Notes: a model not told the origin generated them from the sequence alone. 34,910 bases of DNA from Bacteroidales bacterium (GCA_024413595.1 JAKSUC010000036.1:1-34910); one strand, 5' to 3'. Counted from the stretch's first letter, positions 18,569 to 27,416 are shown. Program-made: numbers and translations.

Positions 18569-19811
18569 TATAGAAGACTTGTTAAAAGATAAATTTGAAA
18601 ATTTTGAAGTTAATCCAACTCAAGATTGTTGGCAAAATATTAACAATCAAGTTGCTAAAAAGAGTTTTTTCAAATTTTTTCCTAAGCGTTTTAATATATA
18701 TTATCTCGCTTCTATAATTATTGTCTCTGCTAGTATAGTTGCTATTTTAAACAATGAAAACAATAAAGAAATATCAATAAATTCAATGTTTTATAGTCAA
18801 AAAAACATCACAGCTTCTCAACGAAAAGTTTTAATTGAAAACACAATTCAAGAAATAAAAACCAACATTGACAAAAATATAGAATCAATAAATAACGAAA
18901 ATAATCAATCTCAAAATAACATTTTTATCAGCGAAAATTCTAATAATAATTCAACAATAAATAATTTTCAAAATTTAAATATTTCAGAAAAAAAAGAAAT
19001 AGAAGAACCTGAAGAACAAAACTTTACAGCAAAATTTGAAATTGAATATTCGTTAGGTTGCGCACCTTTCAACGTAAAATTCAAAAACTTATCTACAAAT
19101 ATAGATTATTGTGTTTGGAATTTTGGCAATGGACAAACTTCTTACGATTATAATACTTCAACCGAATATTCTAATCCAGGAACATATTACATAACATTAA
19201 AAACTGTTTGTGGAACAAAAGCTAAAGTCTATGCCGACTCTATAAAAATATTGCCTTCGCCATCTGCAAATATTGCAAAAACAACTGCTAAAATTGGATT
19301 TCCTTTTATTTGTGAAGCTCTTAATTTAGAAAATACAACTCATATAAAATGGAATTTTGGAGATGGAATTTCTGCATCTGGCAACAAAGCGGCTCACGAA
19401 TATAAAATCGAAGGTGTTTATAATTTAGAATTAATTATTAGTAATCAATATTGTAGCGATACTATTTCTCAAAGTATTGAAGTTACAAAACCTGAATATT
19501 CTATAAACTTTCCAAATGCTATTATAGCTTTAAGTTCTGGACCATCTGATGGATATGATAATAATATAAAAAAATCGTCTGTATTTATTCCAAAAGGTGA
19601 TATTAATCAAATTGAACGTTATTATTTAGAAATTTTTGATAATAAAGGTAAATCTATTTTTACTTCTAAAGATCCTTACTTTGGTTGGAACGGATATTAC
19701 AATGATAAAAAATTAAAAGCTGGTGTTTATGTTTATAAAACTTCATACACTTTTACAAATGGAGAAACTTATCAAAAAGTTGGAAATATTACCTTAATTT
19801 TTGGAGAATAA
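18561..19811 (+). CDS. Membrane-anchored PKD-domain protein with CHU_C-like C-terminus; candidate anti-sigma factor
   Basis: 416 residues. A short cytoplasmic N-terminus (1-45) contains an FEVNPTQDCWQNI segment that may bind the sigma factor. One transmembrane helix lies at about 46-63, then a low-complexity Asn/Gln/Glu linker to about 145. Two PKD-like domains follow (WNFGNGQTSYDYNTSTEYSN near 195 and WNFGDGISASGNKAAHEY near 265). The C-terminus (about 335-416) resembles the gliding-motility CHU_C / type B T9SS signal: IFDNKGKSIF, GWNGYYNDKKLKAGVYVYK and a final VGNITLIFGE. An 8-bp overlap with the sigma gene and the TM topology suggest a regulator that senses the periplasm. The anti-sigma role is inferred; I see no classical zinc anti-sigma motif. 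Confidence 0.7.
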   Translation: MNNIEDLLKDKFENFEVNPTQDCWQNINNQVAKKSFFKFFPKRFNIYYLASIIIVSASIVAILNNENNKEISINSMFYSQKNITASQRKVLIENTIQEIKTNIDKNIESINNENNQSQNNIFISENSNNNSTINNFQNLNISEKKEIEEPEEQNFTAKFEIEYSLGCAPFNVKFKNLSTNIDYCVWNFGNGQTSYDYNTSTEYSNPGTYYITLKTVCGTKAKVYADSIKILPSPSANIAKTTAKIGFPFICEALNLENTTHIKWNFGDGISASGNKAAHEYKIEGVYNLELIISNQYCSDTISQSIEVTKPEYSINFPNAIIALSSGPSDGYDNNIKKSSVFIPKGDINQIERYYLEIFDNKGKSIFTSKDPYFGWNGYYNDKKLKAGVYVYKTSYTFTNGETYQKVGNITLIFGE

Positions 19812-19988
19812 TTATTATTAATAATTATCATTTGTTTTAATTTTATTTATATCAAAATATATATTTTTTTAAAATTCAATTTATTTTTCATTTTTTTTAA
19901 TTTTTTTCAAAAAAAATTATGGAATTTTGAGTGTTTTTGCATCTATATAGTAAAAATATTTAAATGTAGAATTTAATACAAAATAAAA

Positions 19989-21587
19989 ATGAAACAAATT
20001 TTAACTTTAATTATCGCATTTTTTACCATCAGCATGGTAAATGCACAAACACTATTTGAAATAAAATATTATGACCCAAACGACCGTTGTCAGTACACTG
20101 GATTATTTGTATATAATAATGAAAATGATTGTTATATAAGATGTATTGACCAAAACAATGAATATTGGGAATGTAATTATGAATGTGGTTTTGAAGAAGA
20201 TGAAGATTTAAGTTACATGGCATTTTTCCCAAAAAAAGACGATGGCACATATCCAACATTTTTGTTAGCATGTTCAAATTATGGAGAATATGAAGATGCA
20301 ATGTACTATTATTTCGATGAAGATGACGATGTATTAGAAGCTAAATCTTTTAAAGAAATAGATATTGCATCAAAAGATGAAAATTACTTTGGTAAATTTT
20401 TCAACGATGACGAAAGAATGTATCAACAACTAGTTAGCGCAATAAAAATCCTTAATAATCAACATAGTGGAGGTTATGCGTATAACAATGGTGGACATCA
20501 AAGTCATGGTGGAGGATATAATCAAGGTGGTTATGGACACAACAACGGAGGAAACAATAACCATGGTGGTTATAACAATGGTGGACACAACAATCATGGA
20601 GGTTATAACAATGGTGGTTATAATAATCATGGTGGTTATAACAATGGTGGAAACAATAATCATGGTGGTTATAACAATGGTGGACACAATAACCATAATG
20701 GCTATAACAACGGTGGTAACAATAATCACAATAATTATTCAGACGATGATGATGAAAATTATTCAGATGATGAAGACAACAATGAAATATCAGAACCTGA
20801 ATATGACAACAACACAACAAACAATCAAAATGTAAGTTCCGACGATGTTACATTACATTTCTTAGTTGTTGCTGCAACAAAAGACGAATCAATTGGAGAA
20901 TCTGTTCAAACCGACCTTAATTTAGTAAAAAAACAATTTAGTTCAATTGCAAATACATTAGGTATTAAATATGACGAAAAAGTTGTTTCTGATAATAATT
21001 TCAACAAAACAAACGTATTAAATGCTGTAAATAATTTATCAGCAGGAAGTAACGATATTATAGTTTTTGTTTATTCAGGTCATGGATTTAGATTTGACGA
21101 TGACACTGACGAATATCCAGAAATGCACTTAACTTATGGCGATGTTAGTGGTAATACTTATTTAGGCGTAAGCGAAGTATTTAACAAACTTACACAAAAA
21201 GGAGCTCGTTTAACTATATGTTTTACTGACTGTTGTAATTCTGAAATAGGTGCAAAACGCGCACAAGTTAGATCTGCTTCTTTATTAAGCAGAAGTAGTG
21301 TAAACACTGATGTTGAAAAACTTAAAACTTTATTTATCAATAATTCTGGAACAGTTAGAGCCACAGCTGCAAAACCTGGTCAATATGCACTTTGCGACGA
21401 AACCGGTGGTTTTCTTTTAACTTCTGTTTTAAGTAATATTCAAAGTCAAGTTAGTGCTTTGTCTCAAACTGCACCATCTTGGACTAGCATTCTTGATAAA
21501 GCAAGTCAAAATGTTGCTAATAAAACAGCTGGTGACACAGAAAACGGTGGTTCTCAAATAGTTGTAAAAAGTGTCAAAATAAAATAG
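19989..21587 (+). CDS. Exported caspase-like (C14) peptidase with an N-terminal accessory domain and Gly/Asn/His repeat linker
   Basis: 532 residues. Signal peptide MKQILTLIIAFFTISMVNAQ is followed by an unnamed acidic, aromatic-rich domain (about 21-157). A Gly-Asn-His-Tyr low-complexity linker (about 158-250) and an Asp/Glu stretch (SDDDDENYSDDEDNNE) come next, then a caspase-fold peptidase (about 275-532). Catalytic His365 is in VYSGHGF and Cys416 is probably the nucleophile in FTDCCNSE, the position of D-x-C in metacaspases. The N-terminal domain recurs alone in the next gene. The signal peptide places it in the periplasm or outside. The substrate is unknown. It follows the sigma/PKD pair after 177 bp of T-rich DNA and is closed by a terminator. 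Confidence 0.85.
   Translation: MKQILTLIIAFFTISMVNAQTLFEIKYYDPNDRCQYTGLFVYNNENDCYIRCIDQNNEYWECNYECGFEEDEDLSYMAFFPKKDDGTYPTFLLACSNYGEYEDAMYYYFDEDDDVLEAKSFKEIDIASKDENYFGKFFNDDERMYQQLVSAIKILNNQHSGGYAYNNGGHQSHGGGYNQGGYGHNNGGNNNHGGYNNGGHNNHGGYNNGGYNNHGGYNNGGNNNHGGYNNGGHNNHNGYNNGGNNNHNNYSDDDDENYSDDEDNNEISEPEYDNNTTNNQNVSSDDVTLHFLVVAATKDESIGESVQTDLNLVKKQFSSIANTLGIKYDEKVVSDNNFNKTNVLNAVNNLSAGSNDIIVFVYSGHGFRFDDDTDEYPEMHLTYGDVSGNTYLGVSEVFNKLTQKGARLTICFTDCCNSEIGAKRAQVRSASLLSRSSVNTDVEKLKTLFINNSGTVRATAAKPGQYALCDETGGFLLTSVLSNIQSQVSALSQTAPSWTSILDKASQNVANKTAGDTENGGSQIVVKSVKIK
20565..20729 (+). repeat. Five-copy 33-bp tandem repeat in the caspase gene
   Basis: Five consecutive 33-bp units encode the 11-residue motif GGYNNGGHNNH, with H, Y or N varying at position 8 and N for G at the start of the last unit. 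Degenerate units extend upstream to about 20470. The His-Asn-Gly composition suggests a flexible or metal-binding linker, and the repeat can change in copy number. Confidence 0.85.
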
Positions 21588-21599
21588 TTTTCTTTTTTT

Positions 21600-21639
21600 A
21601 AGTTCTTAAATTTTTGATATTCAATAAATTTAAGAACTT
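21600..21639 (+). terminator. Rho-independent terminator after the caspase gene
   Basis: Perfect 14-bp stem (AAGTTCTTAAATTT / AAATTTAAGAACTT) around a 12-base loop, followed by a T-run. It lies between the caspase gene and its N-domain paralogue. Confidence 0.8.
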
Positions 21640-21666
21640 TTTTTATATCTATAATAATTTATTATC

Positions 21667-22188
21667 ATGAAAATCAAATTGTTAATTTGTATTCTTTTAA
21701 CTTTTTTAGCTTATAATAATATTAATGCTCAAATATTATATGAATTTAAATATCAATATAATGGTGATAATTATTTGGGGCTATTAACTTTTACAGACTT
21801 TGAAAATTGTAAATTAAGAATTTTTAATGAACGTTTTATTAATAAAGATGGTTGTAAAGAACAAAATTATTGTTGTATGTTAGGCGCAAGAAATAATAAA
21901 AATTGTAAAACATTTGTACCTTCTGATTGTGATACTATTAATTATTTTCTTCCTTGTATAGCATGGTTTGATTATATCGACGATAATGAAAAAGCATGGA
22001 TTTTTTTCAACAAAAAAGATTTTAAAAACGAAAATAATGATTGGATAGAAACCGAATATTTTAAAGAAGTGGATTTATTAGGCAAAGACAAAAAATTTTA
22101 TTTACAATATTTCAATAAAAAAGAACCTTTTTACTTAAATATTATTGAAGCACAAAAAAAATTAAAACAACAAAATAAGAAAAAATAA
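21667..22188 (+). CDS. Exported paralogue of the caspase N-terminal domain (function unknown)
   Basis: 173 residues. A signal peptide ends NNINAQ. The rest aligns with residues 20-157 of the preceding caspase: ILYEFKYQYNGDNYLGLLTF against TLFEIKYYDPNDRCQYTGLF, an aromatic-acidic middle, and YFKEVDLLGKDKKFYLQYFN against SFKEIDIASKDENYFGKFFN. It stops where the caspase continues into its repeat linker. It has extra cysteines (CKEQNYCC, NCKTFVPSDC) that could form disulfides. It may be a ligand, inhibitor or co-receptor of the caspase; this is inferred from the shared domain and adjacency. Confidence 0.65.
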   Translation: MKIKLLICILLTFLAYNNINAQILYEFKYQYNGDNYLGLLTFTDFENCKLRIFNERFINKDGCKEQNYCCMLGARNNKNCKTFVPSDCDTINYFLPCIAWFDYIDDNEKAWIFFNKKDFKNENNDWIETEYFKEVDLLGKDKKFYLQYFNKKEPFYLNIIEAQKKLKQQNKKK

Positions 22189-22206
22189 TCTTTTGATTAT
22201 AACTAT

Positions 22207-22245
22207 AAAAAAAGGAGAAAATAAAAATTATTTTCTCCTTTTTTT
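22207..22245. terminator. Bidirectional terminator between convergent genes
   Basis: Perfect 18-bp inverted repeat (arms 22207-22224 and 22228-22245) with a 3-base loop, centred on GGAGAAAATAA. T-runs on both strands can end both the plus-strand paralogue gene and the minus-strand acyl-CoA ligase gene. Confidence 0.85.
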
Positions 22246-22262
22246 GTGAATAATAATCTCAT

Positions 22263-23909
22263 CTATTGATATAAGAAACGTTTGATACTACGTTTAGGAG
22301 TTTTTTCAAATTCTTCGTTATGAATAATAACTCCTTTAATTTGACTATATGCAGGCAAATCTTTATTAAGTTCAAACACATATTTTTCAATGGTTGATTG
22401 AATATCAGAATCTGCAATATTTTGACTTAGCAAACTTTCAAAATCAGGATAAATACGAGCAATAATTTTGCCTTCTTTTTCTATAACAATAGACTCATTT
22501 ACAAAGAATAAATTATTGATTTTATCTTCAATTTCTTCAGGATAAATATTTTGACCACTTGGACCTAAAATCATATTTTTAATACGACCTTTTATAAAAA
22601 TATTTCCATTTTTGTCCATAGTTCCAATATCGCCAGTATGTCCCCAACCTTCGCTATCAATAAAACTCTTAGTTGCTGCTTCGTTTTTATAATAACCAAT
22701 CATCATAGCCATACCGCGTGCAAGAATTTCTCCTGAAACATGTTCTGGATCTTCAGAATCAATTTTTATTTCCATACGATCAACAGGACGACCACATGAA
22801 GTTTCAACAAAAGTATCCCAAGAAGCATATGTTAATAATGGAGCAAATTCTGTCATACCATAACCAATGGTATATTCAAATTTTATTTTTTTCAAGAAAC
22901 TTTCAATTTCTCGATTTACTGGAGCTCCTCCAATTATAATTTGACGATAATTTCCACCTAATGCTTGACGCAATTGATCATGTATGCTCTTGTAAATTTT
23001 TTCGTTGATTACTGGAACTTTTAGCATAAAGTTGATTGGTTGACGTTCAATTTGTGGAAATATTTTTTTCTTGATAATTTTTTCAATAACCAAAGGAACT
23101 GTAATAATAACAGCGGGACGAATTTCGGCTAGTGCATCCATCAATATTTTTGGAGATGGAACTCTTGTTAAGAAATGAATATGAATACCAGCTATAAAGT
23201 GGTGTAAAAATTCAAATGCAAGTCCATACATATGAGCCATTGGCAACATTGCTAACAATTTTTCGTCTGGTGTTGTTCCTAGAAAATCTATTGTATATTG
23301 AATGTTTGTTAATAAAGAACGATATGGCAACATAACACCTTTTGATGCACTTGTTGTTCCTGATGTATAATTGATAATTCCTAAATCTTCAATGTTTTCT
23401 TCATAAAATGTGATATGTTCTGGTTTAAAACGTTCTGGATAACGTTCTCCAAACAAACGATTTAAATTTTTACGTGTTTCTGTTAGTTTTTCATCGCGTG
23501 AAAATCGTAAATCAAAATCTTCTATTCTAAAAATTCCAATAAGATTAAGCATATTGGCTTCGTCTAAACCATTCCAAACCTCATCACCACAAAATAGTAA
23601 TTTTGCTTCACTATGATTTACAATATGATGAATATTATCTGGTTTAAATTCATGAAGAATTGGAACCACAACTGCACCATATGTTAATGATGCTAAAAAG
23701 GCTATACCCCAAGTTGAACTATTTTTTGCACAGATTGCAATTTTATCTCCTTTTTGAATTCCACATGAATCAAATAAGATTTGCAATTTCACAATTTTAC
23801 GGGCTACGTCTTTATAGGTATAAGTGGCGCCTCGATAATTTGTTAACGAAGGGCGATCCCAATTTTTACGAATGCCTCGTTCAATTAATTTAAATAAGCT
23901 TTTTTCCAT
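22263..23909 (-). CDS. AMP-dependent synthetase/ligase (long-chain acyl-CoA ligase-like)
   Basis: ANL-superfamily enzyme that adenylates a carboxylic acid and transfers it to CoA or another thiol. Motif A3 INYTSGTTSASKGV is at about residue 180, A5 IGYGMTEFAPLLTYASW around 350, A7 HTGDIGTMDKNG and A8 IKGRIKNMILGPSGQNIYPE around 445-460. The catalytic Lys of A10 is probably in FEKTPKRSIKRFL at the end. At 548 residues it fits medium/long-chain fatty-acid CoA ligases. No signal peptide. A FadL-like channel lies 2 kb away, so fatty-acid uptake is possible, but acyl specificity cannot be read from sequence. Confidence 0.9.
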   Translation of the reverse strand: MEKSLFKLIERGIRKNWDRPSLTNYRGATYTYKDVARKIVKLQILFDSCGIQKGDKIAICAKNSSTWGIAFLASLTYGAVVVPILHEFKPDNIHHIVNHSEAKLLFCGDEVWNGLDEANMLNLIGIFRIEDFDLRFSRDEKLTETRKNLNRLFGERYPERFKPEHITFYEENIEDLGIINYTSGTTSASKGVMLPYRSLLTNIQYTIDFLGTTPDEKLLAMLPMAHMYGLAFEFLHHFIAGIHIHFLTRVPSPKILMDALAEIRPAVIITVPLVIEKIIKKKIFPQIERQPINFMLKVPVINEKIYKSIHDQLRQALGGNYRQIIIGGAPVNREIESFLKKIKFEYTIGYGMTEFAPLLTYASWDTFVETSCGRPVDRMEIKIDSEDPEHVSGEILARGMAMMIGYYKNEAATKSFIDSEGWGHTGDIGTMDKNGNIFIKGRIKNMILGPSGQNIYPEEIEDKINNLFFVNESIVIEKEGKIIARIYPDFESLLSQNIADSDIQSTIEKYVFELNKDLPAYSQIKGVIIHNEEFEKTPKRSIKRFLYQ

Positions 23910-24225
23910 TTTAGTTATCTATTGGCTTGATATTTCTTTTTTTTTGACTTTTTTTTTAGAAAAATTTTGTTCGAAAAAATTATCAAAACAAACTATCTAA
24001 TAAACTGCAAATTAAATAAACATTTTTGTATTACAAAAATTAAAACGTCTAATTTTTTAGTTAATTATTTGGGAACTCTTTTATGTAATTTTATATTAAA
24101 AAGATATGTTTTTTATATTGATAGATTTTAACTATAATATGTTAGAGAATTTTAATTGAATATTAATAAAAAAACGCGAATTGTTTTTTATAAATTCGCG
24201 TTTTTAGAAGTTTTGTTTTTGTTTT
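23910..24225. other. AT-rich intergenic region without a recognisable gene
   Basis: Holds the upstream region of the acyl-CoA ligase gene and, at 24170-24205, the terminator of the glycosidase gene. I see no convincing small gene or RNA in the remaining 260 bp. Confidence 0.6.
24170..24205 (-). terminator. Rho-independent terminator of the glycosidase gene
   Basis: Perfect 13-bp stem (AAAAACGCGAATT / AATTCGCGTTTTT) with a GC core, followed on the minus strand by T residues. It lies 20 bp beyond the stop codon at 24226. Confidence 0.82.
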
Positions 24226-25767
24226 TTATTCTACAACATCTTTTCTTCCATATTTTATGATTACAGCATTACTTGGTTCACTTTCTAAATTATATCCATT
24301 TGTGGCTGTAATTTTATAGGTATAATATTTTTTTCGAAACGATATTTTTCTACTTTTAAACAATGAAAAATCATTATCATATATATTTTTTAAGAAATTG
24401 GATTTTGATGGTGTAAAGTTTGGATTTTTACCTTTTACTCTATAAACAGAATAATAAATTATGCTATCGTATGAAGATAATTTTTTATCTTTTTGTAAAT
24501 AAACAAGATATTGATTTTGAAGTTTAACTATTTCTGTTTCTGGTGCTTGTGGTGCAACATTTAACCATGGCATCAATGGCATTTCTGCTTTTTGATTAAA
24601 ACACAACTGTTTAACATTATTCACCATGTTTAATGGATTTTTTACTATTGTTGTTGATCTATAAACTATTACACCATTTACATTGGGATATTTTCGTGTT
24701 ATTTTTATTTGATTAGAAATTTCATTTGGATTTGACCACCCTGTTGTAGGATTTTCTTGATTATAAGCTCCAATTCCTATATAAATATTTCTTCCATAAG
24801 CATGATTGTCCCACCATTTTACAACCTTTTCAAAATCGTTGTAAACGTGACCAATATTCCAATAAACCTGTGGTGCACAATAATCTACCCAACCATTTTT
24901 TAACCATGTTAATACATCTGCATATAAATAATCGTAGCCCGAAAGACTATTTGTTTCGCTTCCATCTGGATCTTCTCGTTTATTGCGCCAAACTCCTGCT
25001 GGTCCTACTCCAAATTTTACTTGTATTTTTTCTTTTTTGATGGCTTGATATACGTCGCGTATAAATTCGTTTATATTATTTCTTCGCCAATCTGCTATAT
25101 TACTAAATCCTTGTCCGTATTTTTTATAAGTATCTGTATCATTGATAGGTATTATCTTTTTGTTATCGTCTGTTACTGGATATGGATAAAAATAATCGTC
25201 AAAATGAACTCCATCAATATCATATCTTTTAACAACATCTACAATTAAACGAACAAGATAATTTCTTACTTCAGGAATTCCTGGATTAAAATATTTATTT
25301 GCTCCATAGGTTATAAACCATTCTGGTTTTGTATTAGAAATATGATCTTTACAAACATCTGCATATTGAATTGTTGCTACTGCTCTAAATGGATTAAACC
25401 AAGCATGATATTCCATTCCTTTTTTGTGAGTTTCTTTAATCATAAATTCTAATGGATCAAAATAAGGTTCTGGAGCACGACCTTGTTTTCCTGTTAACCA
25501 TTCACTCCATGGCTCAATTTCTGACTCAAAAAAAGCATCGGCTGCTGGTCTAACTTGAAACACAACTGCATTATAACCTGCATTATACCATTTTTCTAAC
25601 AAATCAAGATAATTTTGTTTAAGAGTTTCGCTATTGGTTGTTGCAATTGTTGGATAATCTATACGTTTGCTTGTTGCAACCCATATCCCTCGAAATTCAC
25701 GTAATGTATCTTGTGCAAACAATTGAGTGGACACCATTATTAATATGGCTACTAATAGTTTTTTCAT
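24226..25767 (-). CDS. GHL10 (DUF187) family glycoside hydrolase, DigH-like
   Basis: Exported 513-residue protein. A signal peptide ends LFAQ (residue 19). The GHL10 TIM-barrel (about 25-380) begins REFRGIWVATSKRIDYP, continues with FQVRPAADAFFESE and MEYHAWFNPFRA, and carries IDGVHFDDYFYPYPV with the conserved acidic pair. The last about 110 residues resemble a fibronectin III domain (YYTYKITATNGYNLESEPS). E. coli DigH of this family cleaves peptide-free peptidoglycan strands, so glycan trimming in the periplasm is a reasonable guess; another polysaccharide is possible. Monocistronic with its own terminator. Confidence 0.88.
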   Translation of the reverse strand: MKKLLVAILIMVSTQLFAQDTLREFRGIWVATSKRIDYPTIATTNSETLKQNYLDLLEKWYNAGYNAVVFQVRPAADAFFESEIEPWSEWLTGKQGRAPEPYFDPLEFMIKETHKKGMEYHAWFNPFRAVATIQYADVCKDHISNTKPEWFITYGANKYFNPGIPEVRNYLVRLIVDVVKRYDIDGVHFDDYFYPYPVTDDNKKIIPINDTDTYKKYGQGFSNIADWRRNNINEFIRDVYQAIKKEKIQVKFGVGPAGVWRNKREDPDGSETNSLSGYDYLYADVLTWLKNGWVDYCAPQVYWNIGHVYNDFEKVVKWWDNHAYGRNIYIGIGAYNQENPTTGWSNPNEISNQIKITRKYPNVNGVIVYRSTTIVKNPLNMVNNVKQLCFNQKAEMPLMPWLNVAPQAPETEIVKLQNQYLVYLQKDKKLSSYDSIIYYSVYRVKGKNPNFTPSKSNFLKNIYDNDFSLFKSRKISFRKKYYTYKITATNGYNLESEPSNAVIIKYGRKDVVE

Positions 25768-25908
25768 CGTTGTATGTTTTTATTTTTTTGTTACAAAATA
25801 AATAATTTTTTTTCAATTAACTAGTCTATCGTATTTCAAATAGACTTTTCAAATAAAATAATAATATAAACTTAAATATCAAATAGATTTTACATACAAA
25901 TTAAATGA

Positions 25909-25916
25909 TAAATTTG
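25909..25916 (+). promoter_or_regulatory. -7 promoter element upstream of the FadL-like channel gene
   Basis: TAAATTTG matches TAnnTTTG exactly, about 110 bp before the ATG. A T-rich stretch about 18-22 bp upstream is a weak -33 candidate. Confidence 0.4.
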
Positions 25917-26025
25917 CAAATATTTTTCAATAAAAAATAAGAAATTAATTCTATACAACTAAAAAAAATCATTATTATTCGATGATAAAATTTATTAATT
26001 AAACAAATAAAAAATAGAAGTATTT

Positions 26026-27372
26026 ATGAAAAAGTTTATTTTTATGGGTGCAATATGTTTTGCACTAACTAGTAATGTATTTGCTGGTGGTTATTTAACA
26101 AACACAAATCAAAGTATCAATTTTTTAAGAAATCCATCACGCGATGCTTCAATTGGTATTGATGGAGTGTATTTTAATCCAGCGGGAACAGCATTTTTTA
26201 ATGATGGATTTCACATTCAATTTAATTGGCAAAATGTTCATCAAAAACGTGATGCTTTAGCAAATTATGGTGGATTATATAATTATAATTTTAATAATAT
26301 ACCTGAAAACGCAGATGGTAGTAGAGTTTTTAAAGGTAGAGTTAATGTTCCTATTCAACCTTCTTTGTTTGCAATGTATAATGTAAATTCTTGGAGTTTT
26401 CAATTTGGATTTGGCTTTATTGGAGGTGGCGGTGAATGTGAATTTGAAAATGGTGTTGGTTCTTTTGAAGCTTTGGTTGGTAGCAAAGGATTATCTACTT
26501 TGCAAAATGCTTTTGGTGGTTATTCTCTTGATAGTTATGTTAAAGGCAAATCATACGATTTAGGTTTTACTTTTAATACAGCTAAAAGATTAAACGACAA
26601 ATTAAGTATATCGCTTGGCGTTCGTGCTATTTATGTAACAAATAATTATGTAGGTCATATTAGAAATATGCAATATCGTATGTTACCAACAAATACAATA
26701 ATTGATGCTAATATAAATCCAGCATTAAGTGATTTAGAATTAGATTGTGATCAAAAAGGAATTGGCATTGCTCCTATTATTGGTGTTGATTATAAAATCA
26801 ACAAATTTATAAATTTGGCTACAAAATTTGAATTTAAAACAAAGTTAAGAGTTGAAAATGATGCTAATAATAATGAAGCTTTTAATACATTAGCATCACA
26901 AACTCCTGCTTTTAATGGTTATCTTGATGGTGTTAAAACACCTGTTGATATGCCTGCTTTATTTACTATTGGTGTTGAAATAACTCCTATAGATAAACTA
27001 AGTTTGAATATTGGTTATCACAGATATTTTGATGTTGACACAAAACAATGGACTAGTGATCGTTTAGATGACTCTAACGAATTGACTTTGGGTGCTGAAT
27101 ATCGTTTTAATGAAATATTTGAATTTAGTGCAGGTTTCCAAAAAACTATGTATGAACAAACTGATGATAATGTTAGCGATATGGCTTTTAATTTATCAAG
27201 TTATTCTTATGGTTTTGGAATTGGTGTTAGAATTTCACCTGTAATTAAGCTTAACGTTGCTTATTTTCAAACTATTTATGATGATTATACTAAAACAGTT
27301 CCTAATCAATCTGTTACAACTTATAGCCGTACAAACAAAGTTATTGGTTTGGGGGTTGATTTCAGTTTTTAA
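26026..27372 (+). CDS. OmpP1/FadL/TodX-family outer-membrane transport protein
   Basis: Outer-membrane channel for hydrophobic substrates such as long-chain fatty acids. The 448 residues begin with a signal peptide ending NVFAGG. The family N-terminal hatch signature is present as FLRNPSRDASIGIDGVYFNP followed by AG. Alternating hydrophobic strands run to the aromatic C-terminus (LGVDFSF), as in a 14-strand barrel. The nearby acyl-CoA ligase would fit an uptake and activation pair, though the genes are not co-transcribed. Confidence 0.9.
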   Translation: MKKFIFMGAICFALTSNVFAGGYLTNTNQSINFLRNPSRDASIGIDGVYFNPAGTAFFNDGFHIQFNWQNVHQKRDALANYGGLYNYNFNNIPENADGSRVFKGRVNVPIQPSLFAMYNVNSWSFQFGFGFIGGGGECEFENGVGSFEALVGSKGLSTLQNAFGGYSLDSYVKGKSYDLGFTFNTAKRLNDKLSISLGVRAIYVTNNYVGHIRNMQYRMLPTNTIIDANINPALSDLELDCDQKGIGIAPIIGVDYKINKFINLATKFEFKTKLRVENDANNNEAFNTLASQTPAFNGYLDGVKTPVDMPALFTIGVEITPIDKLSLNIGYHRYFDVDTKQWTSDRLDDSNELTLGAEYRFNEIFEFSAGFQKTMYEQTDDNVSDMAFNLSSYSYGFGIGVRISPVIKLNVAYFQTIYDDYTKTVPNQSVTTYSRTNKVIGLGVDFSF

Positions 27373-27382
27373 AAAATAAAGT

Positions 27383-27416
27383 ATTAATGAAATCGAATAA
27401 ACTCGATTTCATTAAT
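27383..27416. terminator. Bidirectional terminator between the FadL-like and MFS genes
   Basis: Perfect 14-bp stem (ATTAATGAAATCGA / TCGATTTCATTAAT) with a 6-base loop in the 47-bp gap between convergent genes, flanked by A-rich and T-rich runs. Confidence 0.75.

Noticed and set aside
20430..20835. Long open frames on other frames and the opposite strand across the caspase repeat region
   Set aside because: They arise from the 33-bp repeat, which stays open in several frames. Their products are low-complexity and have no start context or homology.
6918..21639. Shared sequence AGTTCTTAAA in the terminators at 6918 and 21600 as a dispersed repeat family
   Set aside because: Only ten AT-rich bases are shared and both are explained as terminator stems; chance similarity is likely.
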